Shown here in pieces: positions 12,684 through 24,500 of a stretch of 64,000 nucleotides of DNA. The stretch's first letter is position 1. Every line of letters begins with the position of its first letter. The translations under genes and the position numbers were made by a program. The stretch is from Yamagishiella unicocca (Eukaryota > Chlorophyta > Chlorophyceae > Chlamydomonadales > Volvocaceae), in contig BDSL01000027.1 of NCBI GenBank assembly GCA_003116995.1, positions 930,001 through 994,000 on the forward strand, in the 5' to 3' direction. The notes under the pieces are model-generated. The model was given only the letters and a program-made list of their open reading frames with translations. It made no database searches and was not told the DNA's origin.

Positions 12684-14356
12684 CGCCACTTGCTGCTGAC
12701 GCCACGGTCAATACTATGCACTAATGTGCTGTTTAGGCTGCCGTCCAGTACATGGCGTCGAGTATTCTGCTAGCCGTCAGTAACGGGAGCTTCCCGCGGC
12801 CCGTATTGTTGTTGTTGTCATGCGTGGTGTGGCTATGGTTCAATAGATGTATACAGTAAGCAGCCGAGCTTGGGATTGCTAGGTTTCGGCGGCCAGTCTG
12901 CAGCTTCCCGGGCTGCGCGCCAAAAAACATGGGTACGACATGACCGGGCGGGTGGGGGCCTGTTACATAATGCTCTTAGTGGCCCGGAAGAGGTTCGCAT
13001 TGATTGCGGCTTTACATTATAGCATCGACGCTGTCTGTTTGCATTCAGTGCAAAGACCGACATATACCGCTGCACCTGCCTTCTGCGTAGTTCGCACTGC
13101 GCAATGATAGCAAGCGCTCTGTGGCTCACAGGGATGCGACAAGTTATCCTATGCGCCATTGCTTTTTGTTGTAATGCTGGTTACGTTGGGGCTGGGGCGA
13201 GAGCTGCCATGTAACCACACAGCCGCGAGCACACACCGCGTGCAACTTTACTGGCTCACTTTACGCTGTTGAACGAATTATTTTGTAGTATTCAGGTGTA
13301 CACATTTGCCTATGCACCGGGGCGCCGCAAGTTCGCACGTGCCAAAACACGCAACTGTATCAATCGCATCAGCCGCGCGCAGGATAATCAGGCTGCATGG
13401 ACACGCTCCACAATTAAGAACAATGACTCGAGGAAACGAATCATGCAATCGCGGCGCTGGCTCGCGTCGTGCCATGAATTCTTGCTTTTGGTTGGCTGGT
13501 TGGCACGTGTGCATGCCGTCAATACGGCATCAACAAGGCACGATTCGACGTTTCCCCTGACACGAAGCGGGTCGCATCGTAAGACGAGGTCAGTGCCCTT
13601 CCTGGCCCTGCTTACGGTAGTGGTGTTGATCAAGTCGCCTAAAACGCATCCGACCGCCATTCAACCCTTGGTCAGGCCCTGTCAGGCTGGCCCCACTCTC
13701 CACAGGACGTGGCCTTTCGTTAGGGGAACCGTGCCGTGTCCGGTGGGATGAAGTGACGTTCAAGAATCAAGACGCATATGTTTTTTGTCGTTGCAGGCTG
13801 CTGCCGTCAACCACGACTGCTTGACCTATGACGGACATGCCGCAAGGACCTACCCGCTTTGGCCTGTCTAGCTAGACCCCGCGTCGCAGTCGGACTCGGG
13901 GCCAAAGCCCTGACTTTCCTGTGCACGGCGGTTCAAAAACGTAACCAAAAAGCGAAAACTGTGTGGGCCAGTCTGCATTCCAACACTCCTGCAGCTCACC
14001 GTTTACTTGGGGTGACTGCCTGATTACCGAAGTAATGCCGAACTGCTGACAGCTGGCGAAGACAGCCCCACCAGCCCCCTCCTCTGCCGCGACGAACGCT
14101 AAGGACGGCTCACCCACACCCTTCCTGCCGGATCCGCCGATGTCTCCTCCCGCCCGCTGGTCGCACAGCCCCACGCCACAGCAAGTCCCTCACCTGCTTC
14201 ATCACTAGGGCGTCAGCAAGACACGCACAGGCACGAACTAGGAAACCCCTATCGGGCCTACCGCCGACCCGGCCGATCGCCGACGCCAACCAACGCTCCG
14301 AGCCGCCATCCTAGCTTTCCCAGCGCAGCGGGAAGCAGCGCATAGATCAGAAATCC

Positions 14357-14437
14357 TCAGAGCAGCGCCTGCAACAGAAATTGTCAGAGCAGCGCCTGCA
14401 ACAGATATTTTCCGAGCAGCGCCTGCAACGAGATTTC
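14357..14437. repeat. 27-bp tandem repeat, three copies
   Basis: Units start at 14357, 14384 and 14411 and share the core GAGCAGCGCCTGCAAC with a few substitutions at the ends. Intergenic, no associated gene recognised. Confidence 0.85.
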
Positions 14438-15289
14438 CCGCAGCTCGCACGACACTGCGGTACCGCACGTGTCATATACCAATTCACTAACACCTAGAGA
14501 CGCAACCGCGAAGCAAAATGAAAGGACACACGTGAACACCATCGTTGTCGAAGGCAGGACCGCCTGTCCACAAGTCTACTAAGCGTCAATTCGTAATGCC
14601 AACTACGACCTGACTCGCCTGCCGTACGCTGCCAGAAGCCCAGCCAGACGCAATGCCAAACATCCGCCCACACCGCGCCGCGATCTGCCCTGCTCTCGAG
14701 TACGACAAAGTAAGATCTCGCGTCGTACCATCGTGCTCCAACCCTCATCCTCGGCCTCCCCAACCCGCTGCCGCCCCCGCAGAGTTTATCCCCCGGTGGT
14801 CAGGACGACGAAGAGAGAAAACAAGACCTCGTCAGCCCTTGCTGCACCGCTGTGCCGCCACAGCCGTGCGATGCATCCTTATGATGCCTTATTGTACATT
14901 GGGCGCGGCGCCTGGAAAAACGGCGTCGCTTGACAGGTTCGACCCCACCAATGCGCTTCGTCACGTCAGACAGGACCCACGAACGACCCCACACCTCCCG
15001 CCGCGCACAGCACCTCTCCTCTCCTCTCCAAGTCGCGCTGGCTGCATTGCCGTGCACCACACCGGCACCGTGGGTCTCTAAAGACAGGGCCACACAGCGT
15101 CCTGACAACACATGGACAAACGTCACGTCCTGAAACCTGGGCACACACCTGGGCGGCACACACCTGAGCGCACCCAGCCGCACTGGCGCTCCCAACGGTG
15201 CGCCATTCCGATCCTAACAACACTCTCAGAAGTGGCCCCAAAGCTGCGAAAACTCATGCACGCCCGCGGGCTCCCAGGCGCATATGAAA

Positions 15290-15450
15290 CTGTCGCGCCA
15301 TAGCAATGGTGGCCAGATCCGCTGCTGCCGGGGTCACCGCTGCTGGGACCAGCGCTGCTGCTGGGGTCACTGGTGCTGCTGGTACCAGCGCTGCTGCTGG
15401 GGCCACCGCCGCAATGGTGGCCAGCCCCGCTGCTGCCGGCGGCCGCACAC
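15290..15450. repeat. Imperfect GCTGCTGCTGGGGTCAC-type repeat
   Basis: Alternating GCTGCTGCTGGGG(T/C)CAC and GG(T/G)ACCAGC blocks repeat about five times. Reverse frames read as Ala/Pro-rich low-complexity peptide, but nothing else supports coding. Confidence 0.6.
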
Positions 15451-15688
15451 GCACAACTCGGCATGGCCTACCACGGACACACGGGAGACACCAATTGATG
15501 CCGTACATATAAAATAATAGGTGCGCCGCCCGAAACGCGGCCGCCGCCCGCCGCCGAAAACCGCGCAAAAAGCCGCACCGCCACCACCTCCGCCTTCGAC
15601 TGCCACCCCGGGCGTCCCCCACCGCCAGCTATCAGCATGCGACACGGCCCAAACCCAACACCGGCGAGTGCGCTACGAGCTCCGGAGC

Positions 15689-15803
15689 GCCCAGCTGCCT
15701 CCAGGGAGGGCCGCAGTGCCCAGCTGCCTCCAGGGAGGGCCGCAGTGCCCAGCTGCCTCCAGGGAGGGCCGCAGTGCCCAGCTGCCTCCAGGGAGGGGCG
15801 CAG
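15689..15803. repeat. 29-bp tandem repeat, four copies
   Basis: Units starting at 15689, 15718, 15747 and 15776 are nearly identical over CCAGCTGCCTCCAGGGAGGG. The array lies just past the stop of the membrane-protein gene (stop at 15957), so it is probably in its 3' UTR. Confidence 0.85.
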
Positions 15804-15956
15804 GAACCCATAACAACTTCTTCTCGGCGCTTCCGGTGACGCCATTCTCCTGATGCCATGGTGTGTGTGTGGGAAGGGGGTGGGGCCCCCCCCTCCCCTC
15901 CCGTCCCGTCCGACGCTCCTCCCCTCCGTCCACACCTCGGCGCCCCTGCTTCGCCC

Positions 15957-18900
15957 TCACTTGGCAGCGACCGCAGCAGCGGCGGCCGAGGGGGATGCCA
16001 CCAGCACCGGCGGCAGGTCGACCAGCTCCGGAACCACCGACACACCCGCGGCCGCGACATCGCCGCCCGCAGGGCTGCTGCTGCCACCGCCCCTGGAGCC
16101 AACGCCATCCGGCTCCCCGCCGCCGCTCTGCGTTGCCTCGCCCGCTGCCGCCTGCAGCGCGGCAGGCGCGTGTTGCTGCGGCCCGGCCGGCGCCAGCACC
16201 ACTACCGCCGCAGCCGCGGAGGCCCCGGCAGCGGCGCCGCCGCTGGGCCGCCCGCGGGCGGTCTCGGCGGCGCGGCGGGCCGCCTCCGTGGCTTCCGCGG
16301 CGGCGGCTGCTGACTTCGGCACCTCGCCAAAGAGGCGCTGGTAGGTGGCGGGGGGTAGCTCTGAGCCCAGCTGGTCCTGGGGGAGGAGGGGGAGGAGGGG
16401 GAGGAGGGAAGACCCGGTTAGAAGGCATAGGTAACGGAGCGGCGGGGGAGGGAGGGGAGTGCGGGCTAGGGTTGTGTCGGGCTGGTTGGGTTGTAGGGTG
16501 AGCGAGGCGTGCGCTCAGAAAGCACCATCTGGGTCACCTTCGCGACTCTCATGCCAACACCCGCCGGCGCCCTCGTCTTGCCCCCTGGCCCCCCGCCTGT
16601 TCTGCCCCCTCCCCCCTGCTCCCAACTATCCTGTCCTTGTCGCCTAAATGTTTTTTATGCCACCCCCCTGCGCCCCTCGCCTCCCCACCCCCTTCTCCTC
16701 CCCTCACCTCCCCACCCCCTTCTCCTCCCCTCACCTCCCCACCCCCTTCTCCTCCCCTCACCTCCCCACCCCCTTCTCCTCCCCTCACCTCTCCCCCCCC
16801 TTCTCCTCCCCTCACCTTGACCGCCTGGTACTCCCAATAGCTGGACACGTACTCGGCGTGCCTGTGGGAGAAGTAGGTGCAGGCGCCCAGGCCCACCACG
16901 GACAGGATGACGCTGAGGGTGGCCACCGTGAGGCCGATGGTGCGCCACTGCACGTGGGCGTGCTGGCGGGCGGGGGACTCGAACACGTGCGAGTTGGGGT
17001 TCACCTGCGGAGGCCGGGGGAGGGGGGCACGTTGAAGACGGGTGTGGTGGTGGTGGTGGTGGTGGTCGTGGCAGTCGTGGTGGTTTGGTGCGCAGCCGAT
17101 AGTTGCCTTTTTAAAACTCAATTCCAAACGCGCATACCTCTATCTCGTTACGCCTCTTCTCCTCCGTCGAAACACCGGTTGTGTGCTCTACGCCCCAGAA
17201 CCCTACAACCATGTATCCCCCCCAACGCCTCATAACCCTACAACCATTTCCTCCCCCCCAACGCACCGTGTACCGGTACTTGCAGCCGGTGGGCACCTTG
17301 ACCACCACCCTGGTCTCGGAGGTTCGGTACACGCGCATGGCTCCATGCCGGTCCCGCCGCCTGGGCGCTGCCGACCGCTCGCTGTCCACCACCAGCTGCC
17401 GACGCAGCAGGTCCGCATCGCCGCCCTCCAGATCCAGGATCTGCGGATCCTGCGGATCCTGCTGATTCCACCCCTGCTCGATCCCTGCTCCGGAGCGGAA
17501 CCAGGGGGGGCCGAATGGTAAGAGGGGAGGTCCGAGGCCCGTAGGGGAACAGAGGCTCCGGCTTCCTGGCTGCCGAGAAGGCCAAGCAAGCCGCTACGCT
17601 CACCCTCTATTTGCCATGGGGGATCTCGCACGAACGCCGGGATACCCATCCGCCTTTTTTAATATATACACACACACACACACCCGCGCCCGTGTGTCAT
17701 AAGCCCCGGGCGGTTACTCCCCCCCCCCCTCCTCCCACCACCACCATCCTGCCAGTGCGACGGCGGCTGCGACCTCCCCGGGCCGCCGTACGCGACGACC
17801 AAGCCCGTTGCCGTACTCACATGAGTCATCGGCGAAACGCAGGTCGCCTGTGAAGTCCCTAAGGAAGGCCCAGATGTCGCGGACCAGCTGGCGGGGACTG
17901 GAGTAGCGGAGTGCCGCAACGGCCTAAGGGGAAGGGAGGGGCGGCGGCAGGGCGAGTAAAAGATACAGATATTTTAGCAGCATTCCGTATGACTCCACAA
18001 CCAGGTGTTCCACGGGGGGGCTTCAAAGGGGTGCGAGCGGCAGGGGGAGGTCCGGGGCAGGGGGGGGTCCGGGGCAGGGGGGGGGTCCGGGGCAGGGGGG
18101 GGTCCGGGGCAGGGGGGGGTCCGGGGCAGGGGGAGGTCCGGGGCAGGGGGAGGTCCGGGGCAGGGGGAGGTCCGGGGCAGGGGGAGGTCCGGGGCAGGGG
18201 GGGTGGTGGTGTCAAAGGGGTATTGAGCCGTTGGCTGAATGCCGGACTCACACGCCGTACCAAGATGACGCATTGGTGTCGTACGTGCCAGTGTCAGTCA
18301 GGATTAGATCAGCGCCCTCCGCTGGGCAGCGGGGGGTGATGCCCCCCATGTCGCCAGCTATATCTTCTTGAATCACCATCTTCACCGCCCTTTGGATCGT
18401 CGGCCGTGGATTCGCGCGGATCTTATCTATCCCCTCCCCCTTCCCCCACGCTGGGCTGGCTGGTGGTACCGTCGTTCGAGCCTTCCTCGAGCCTTCCTCC
18501 AGGGGGGGCGCACGGGTCCCTTCCACTTCCGCCATACACACTTCCCCCCCCCCAGCACCCCCCCTCGCTCCTCGCCTGCTCGCCCTGCCCCGCATCTTCA
18601 CGCCCCATATTTTCACACTTCCTGCCTCCGTCGTACAGGCCTCCACCGTCCACCGCCGTACGCCGCCGTACCAGCCCGCGTCGTACCCGTCTCCCCGTAT
18701 AACCGTCCTCCCCTTTCCTGCCTCCGCCTCTTTCGCCGCGCCGCTGGGGCCTCTTCGTTGCTTTGACCCCTGTCCACCCGCTCAGCGCCTGGATATCGTT
18801 ACTAACGCCCCCTGCTGCCCCCCGCCCGCATGCTTCGCGTCGACCGCTTTCCCCACCCGCTCTGGGCCCTGGCCAGGTGAGTTCCGCCGCTGGGTTGGGC

Positions 18901-20418
18901 CTCTGTTCTAGTAGTTTTTTGCTAGTCGTTGCATTCTTGTCTGCGGGCGTCGGGACCTGCGTCTGGGCTTTCGCGTCCCCCATGGCGGCGCGGCGCGGCT
19001 TCGGCCTCCTCTCCTGGACGACAGCGGACCTCCTCTGGTAATGCCCGGCTTCCTCACGCAATTGGTCGGTATTCGGGCGGGTCGGGACTGGGACTCCGAA
19101 TAGGACTGGGACTGGGACCGGACCGCGATGGCCGCTCTCCCATAGCGCACCCACTCCCACAGTTTTCCTGCTAGCGCCCAAAACCGATTCTGCGCAAACT
19201 TTACGTGCGTCGCGTGGGGTCCTCGCTCCTTTTCGTCTCACCGTAGCCGATATAGCTTAGCCGCCAAAGGTCATATTACGACCTTCGGCTTTCGTATCCC
19301 CAACCCAGTTCTCCAGCATGCATCTCAAAACTTCTCTTTAAACGGTTTTTTCGGACATCCACGGGTTTCCCTCGAACCCTCGCTCCTCGAAGCCAGACTG
19401 CGACCCCCTCATCACCCCACCCCCCCTCGCTCCTCGCCGCCAGACTCGCGGATACCATTTACCCCCTCACCCCTCACCCCATCTCCCCAAGAGCCCGACC
19501 AACCTCCAGGTCGGCAAAGTAGTACGACAGCAGCCCCGGGCCGTCCACGTCAGCCCACATCTGCGCCTCCACGCCTTCACCTGCGGGATTTGGGTGGGGA
19601 TGTGGGGAGCAGAGGGTCGTGGTTGTGGTCAGGGGGTTGACAGGAGCAGAGGGTCATGATTGTGGTTGTGGTTAGGGGGTTGACAAGCGCAGAGGGTGTC
19701 CAGGGAGGGGAATCGACCGCTGCCAGGCTGGCCAGGGGCCGCACAGCACATCAAGCCCAGGGGCAGCACATCCAAATCCACATCCAAATCCATCCATCCA
19801 TCCATCCATCCATCCATCCATCCATCCATCCACCCCTCCCTCCAGCCAGCCACCCATCCACCCACCTGTGAGGTTGCCAGTCATGCTGAACAAGCGGCAG
19901 GGCAGTCGCCCCGGGCCAACCAGCTGGGCCTCGTCGGTGCGCATGGACACCTGCTCGGGTCGGTGTCGGTGTTGCGGACGGGCCAGGTGGGCAGGTCAGG
20001 TGGGAAAGGGGCGGAAAGGGCTGAGGCGGGTAGGAAAGGGGCGGGGGGATGCCCAGGGTGGCCGGGGCAGGTGGCCAGGGAGCGTCGCTTACGCGAACGC
20101 AACGCTGGGCAGATGGGCGGCCGCGGACATGACAAATCCGCGCGCAGCTTGCGGAAAATATGCCGGGTGTTGGGATTATGATGAGCAGCTCAATGGCAAA
20201 GGCCTGTGGCAAGCGAGTGCCAGGACGGGGTTCCCGCCGATGCGTCGCCGCGCCCATCTCGCCAGTCCACATAGTGCGCACCTGGCAGCCATTGACCTCA
20301 ATTTTAAATTGTCGTAAGCACTCATAAACCGACTGGCCCACGTCGTCGCGCGGGCTAGGAGTGCACACGGAATTTTCGCTGTCAACAGACTTGAAAACGA
20401 GTTGACCGGCCGCAGGGT
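15957..20418 (-). CDS. Single-pass membrane protein of unknown family (5' end incomplete)
   Basis: I do not recognise this gene. Supported exons on the minus strand are 20418-20093, 19950-19866, 19580-19504, about 18421-18254, 17923-17821, 17484-17267, 17004-16816 and 16376-15957 (TGA stop). Phases agree at all junctions; the acceptor near 18421 lacks a pyrimidine tract and is the weakest. Exon 20418 opens with a split codon, so at least one upstream exon is missing. The encoded 527 residues contain a Cys-bearing N-terminal half, two possible N-glycosylation sites (GNLT, TNAS), and one membrane span in exon 17004-16816 (about [20 protein letters not shown]). A basic-plus-polar stretch follows, then a 139-residue tail rich in Ala, Gly and Pro. 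The most likely topology is a long ectodomain with a short low-complexity cytoplasmic tail. I considered the gamete fusogen HAP2 and rejected it. Confidence 0.55.
16680..16814. repeat. 27-bp tandem repeat, five copies, beginning at a splice donor
   Basis: The unit (minus strand) is GTGAGGGGAGGAGAAGGGGG plus seven more bases. The first copy overlaps the real 5' splice site after exon 17004-16816, so each further copy carries another GTGAGG in the intron. Confidence 0.9.
18046..18208. repeat. G-rich 17-18-bp tandem array
   Basis: About nine to ten copies of GGTCCGGGGCAGGGGG(A/G) lie in the intron 17924-18253. The plus strand has long G runs that could form quadruplexes; the transcript of the host gene is the C-rich strand. 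Confidence 0.85.
19785..19835. repeat. (CCAT)n microsatellite
   Basis: About ten perfect CATC/CCAT tetramers lie between exons 19504-19580 and 19866-19950 of the membrane-protein gene, preceded by a short ATCCAAATCCA-type run. Confidence 0.9.
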
Positions 20419-20439
20419 CTGCGACATAGCCATAGGTGA

Positions 20440-21577
20440 CAGGATAGACGGCGTGATGCAGTTAGCACAGGGACGGCTCAGCCTCCGAGCTTCATAAGTG
20501 TCATAGGTTTTAGGGCTTTACATCGCGAGGCGACCACCGCAACCGCATGATGAAGAGGGTCCCACCGGCAAGTGGCAGCTACAGTTGTTTAGCATGTCAG
20601 GATCCTGCGCAAAACTATCTCAAAGCGACGTGCACACGGTGCTGGGGTTGGGAAACACGTGAATCCACCCGTTCACTTGCCGTTCGGCAGCTCCTATTAC
20701 ACGCATATCAATTGCAAAATTGCGTATAATGTACGCTGCGCACTCGTGCGTAATGAGGCATACATAAAGGCATGTTGTCACAGACCAAAGCAAGTCCGAA
20801 ACGTGCACCCTACCGCTCGGGCAATATAGTTCCAGCGGTCGTATTGTCCGTGAAAACGATAGGCTCCAGCAACCAAGAAAGAACATGCAAGCGAGGTATC
20901 CGTGGCAGGCCCCGCGGGCGAAACTCTGCCATTAGGACGGAAGCAAAGGTCAGGATCATCGCATTATAGCAGCCATTCCGAAAATTGAAGTTATGCATGT
21001 GTGTATGCCACTTACTGTGGAGTTGCGCATCCTAGCAAGACGCCGGCAGCCTCCGACGGCTGTCAAGTCGTTTGTTCCGCAAGCCATGCTGTTCAATCGT
21101 GGTAAAGATACCCTTATACCCCTTGGGCATATAGTTGCAAGCTCGGACCTGACTAGCCTGCCTTGCTCCAGAGAAGCGGTTATAGCTGCTTTTGGCTCAA
21201 AGCACGTATTGATTAGGTCCAAGGATTGTACTAAAGTGGAGGTGACCAGTTACATCAATACCAGGCATGCAAGCAAGAAGTTGGACACCAGGATAGTTCC
21301 GTTAGCCGCCGTGCACTTCGGAGCGTGCACGCTGTGCATTGGTGCGGAACTGCTGCTGTGCTGCAAGCCCTAACGTAGCATGCACTTACTCCGTGTTAAT
21401 GCAATCAGCCTATATTTTTTTGTGATCGGACCGACAATGCGAAATGTTTTTATGTAAGCCGTTTTTGGCAATCACGTTCGCTGCTGACGCTAGCGTGTCC
21501 GTATACGCTAACGCTAACGCTGGAATACGCTTACGTATAGGATAGGCTGTTGTGTCAATAAAAAGGCTTCGCCGCTC
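20440..21577. other. Divergent intergenic region
   Basis: This stretch separates the minus-strand membrane-protein gene from the plus-strand OPR-like gene. It must hold the OPR promoter and probably the missing first exon(s) of the membrane-protein gene. It is less GC-rich than its flanks. A short run of ACGCTAACGCTAACGCT lies near 21505-21525. No exon could be assigned with confidence. Confidence 0.4.
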
Positions 21578-24500
21578 ATGTTGGGCCAGCTGCGCGCAGC
21601 AGGGCGCGCTGCTGTAGCGTCAGGACATTTCCTCTCGCACTTACGTGGAGCCTTGCATGGTGCCACTGCGTTGATCGAGGTGGACGCATCCGCGACGGAA
21701 CGATACGGGCCCGCGACGTCATCCAGCTGCGCGGCGAACAGCGAACAGACCAGCGCACCCGCATCAGCCTCGCCCCTTCACGAAAACGCCAATTCCACAC
21801 GGCAGCATCACTTGCAGCATGAAAGTCTGGGGGGGCCTATGATGCCCAGGGCGCGTCCGGATGTCGATCCCGTCCGGCTGCTCGCGGGCATCCCCCTGCC
21901 CGCGCCAAGCTTCATGTCCCGGATGATTACGACGTCCAGCGGCAACCACGATCAACGTTCATTCTACCGCGATGACGACGAGAGGGCGGGTCCCGGCCCG
22001 TCATCATCGTCATCGGGCGCTTGGTCCGAGGGCGGCAGCCGCCGCGGGCGGGGCTACAGGGAGGGCGATGACGGCGGGGACCGCCGGCGAGGGAATGACG
22101 GAGGTGACGGCGGAGGCCGGCGCAGCCACCGCCGCGACGGCGGCAGCGACGCTGGCGCCGCAGGCGCCGGCCAGTGGGACGAGCGGGTCGTTGGCGGCGG
22201 CGCCGCCACCATCCCCGGACGCCAGCCTGACGGCGGCGGCAGGGCCAACCGATCGCGGCGCGACGACGACGAGGGCGGGTTTCGGAGCTACGGTGGCGGA
22301 GACCGCCGCGGCGGCGGCGGCGGCGGCGGCCACCGCGACCGTTACCGTGACGGCGGCGGCGGCGGCCGCAGCGACCGCAGCTGGCAACAGCCCGGGCAGC
22401 AGCAGCAGCAGCAGTGGTCGGAGGAGCAGGGCCCGCGGCTCAACGCCTTCCAGCAGAAGGCCCGCGCGCTGCAGCGGGAGGGGTCCGTGCTGGGCGACCA
22501 GCTGCGACGGGCGAGCTCGTGGGAGCAGCTCGAACGTATCCTGGATTCCGCGCCGCCCTACTTGATGACGGAGCAGCAGGTAATGCGGGGGGAGGGGTTG
22601 CAGAACCGGTTACAGAACCGGTTACTTGACATGGGAAGCGTAGCTGACGGAGCAGCAGGTAATGCGGGAAGGGGGAGGGGGAGGGTGTAGGTGGGATGGG
22701 GGCGAGGAAACCCGCGGAAATGAGGTAGGGGGAGATAACGTTACAAGCTGGAGAGGAGGGCTGGGGTGGGCTGGGGTGGGTAGGGGTGGGCAGGGGTAGG
22801 CAGGGGTGGGCTGGGGTGGGCTTGGGTGGGCTCGGGAGCGGCTGGCTGGGGAGGCTGGCTGGGGAGGCTGGGGAGGGGTGGGCTGGGAGGCTGGAGAGAC
22901 TAAGCATTGGTGGGTTGGGGTGGGCTCGGATGGGCTGGGGTGGGCATGGGTGGGCAGGGATGGGCAGGGACGGGCGGGGGAGGCTGCGGACGGCGGGGTT
23001 GGAGAGGTGGGGGAGGGGAGGGTTAGGCGGGGGTGGGCTGGGGTGGGCTGGGGTGAGCAGGGCTGAGAAGACTGCTGGACTGCTGCAGTGTCTCCCCCTG
23101 CAGTGAGCATCACCCCACAACTGCCCCGAAGCCTATGCACCAACTGCACTTCCCACATCGAGTAAACGGTTCTTTTTCGTAACTCCCCCGCCCCAACCCC
23201 CAACTGCTACCTGCCCCTCGCTGCAGATCATCGCTGCCGTTGTGGCTTACAACCACCTACTGCGGAAGCTACGACCGGCTGATGCTGCCGCTGCTGCTGC
23301 TGCCGCCGCACCCCACTCCACCAGCGGCGCTGAGGACCGGCCCCCTGCTGCTACTGCTGCTACTGCTGCTACTGCTGCTACTGCTGCTACTGCTGCTACT
23401 GCTGCTACAGCTGCCACTGCTGCCACTGCTGGCGGCCTCCCCCCGGCGGCGCTAACGGAGCGGCTGCGAGCCGCGCTGGCTGACGTGGCACCCTCCCTGA
23501 GACTCCGGGAGGTGTCGTACGTGCTCTTCGGCATGTCAGACGTACCGCCGGGGCCCCACTCACTCGCCGGTGCTACAGCCGCCGGTAACGCCCTGCACGG
23601 GCTGCTACAGCGGCTGGAGGCGGCGCTGAAGGAAGTCAGCGCGAAGGCGGCAGAAGCCGAAGTCGGCGGCGGCGACGGCGGCGTTGGCGGCGGCGGCGGT
23701 CGGGCCCAAGACGTCGGCCGCGCGGGGCTCGACAGCATCTTGTCGTACGTATGTACGTCACTGCGGCGGCTGCACGTGACGACGCCGTCGCTGTACCGCG
23801 CGGTGGCGGCGGTGGCGACGCCGCTGCTGGGTCGGGAGCTGTCGGGCACCAAGCTGGCCGTGATCGTGTTGGCGTTCGCGCAGGTGGGAGCGGGAGGGGG
23901 GTTGTATAAAAACCGTACGGAAGGGGGGGTGTATAGAAAACGAACCGGTTACTCGACAGTGGAGGAGGGGTGTTTTGAGGAAGACCCGCGGATGCGAGAA
24001 AAAACCGTTCAGGACAGACGTTTTGAGGGGGGGTATAGACAACGAACCGGTTACCCGACGTGGGAAGTGTAGTTGGTGCATAGGCTTCGGACACCTGGAC
24101 GCGCGCACATGCTATTGGGCTTGGGAGGAGGAGGGGGAGGAGGAGGAGGAGGAGGAGGGGGGGGCGTGGAAATGCGTGATGGTAGCATGAGCTTGTGGGA
24201 CTGACAGGCTAGGGTCCAACTGGTGTGGAACATATGTGTAGGTGTGTATGCCGGAGACCTGCTGGGCGAGTGTGGGCAAGGGTATAGGACTTCATCTCCC
24301 GTACCGGTGACCCGCCTTGGCGAACCTCGTCATCCGCCCTTTCCACCCACTCCTCCCCTACCAACCTCGTGGACCCCCCCCTCCCTCCCGCCGCTCCTCA
24401 TGCCACGTCCCCCTCCCTCCCTCCCCCTCCCTCCCCCCCCCCTCCCTCCCCCCCCTCCCTCCCTCCCAGGCTGAGAACCCGGAGCCGCGCTTCATGGAGC

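Larger units (their letters stand above)
12684..15956. other. Intergenic region between the CXC gene and the membrane-protein gene
   Basis: The promoter of the CXC gene must lie at the left end and the 3' end of the neighbouring minus-strand gene at the right end. Apart from three tandem repeats (14357-14437, 15290-15450, 15689-15803) I see no feature. I found no convincing TGTAA signal for the right-hand gene. Confidence 0.5.

Noticed and set aside
15957..20418. HAP2/GCS1 gamete fusogen
   Set aside because: One span and a low-complexity tail fit superficially, but none of the ectodomain cysteine patterns or the expected length match.
20500..20640. Possible first exon of the membrane-protein gene (DPDMLNNCSCHLP)
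   Set aside because: Only a weak donor gives the required phase and no start codon or signal peptide could be linked.
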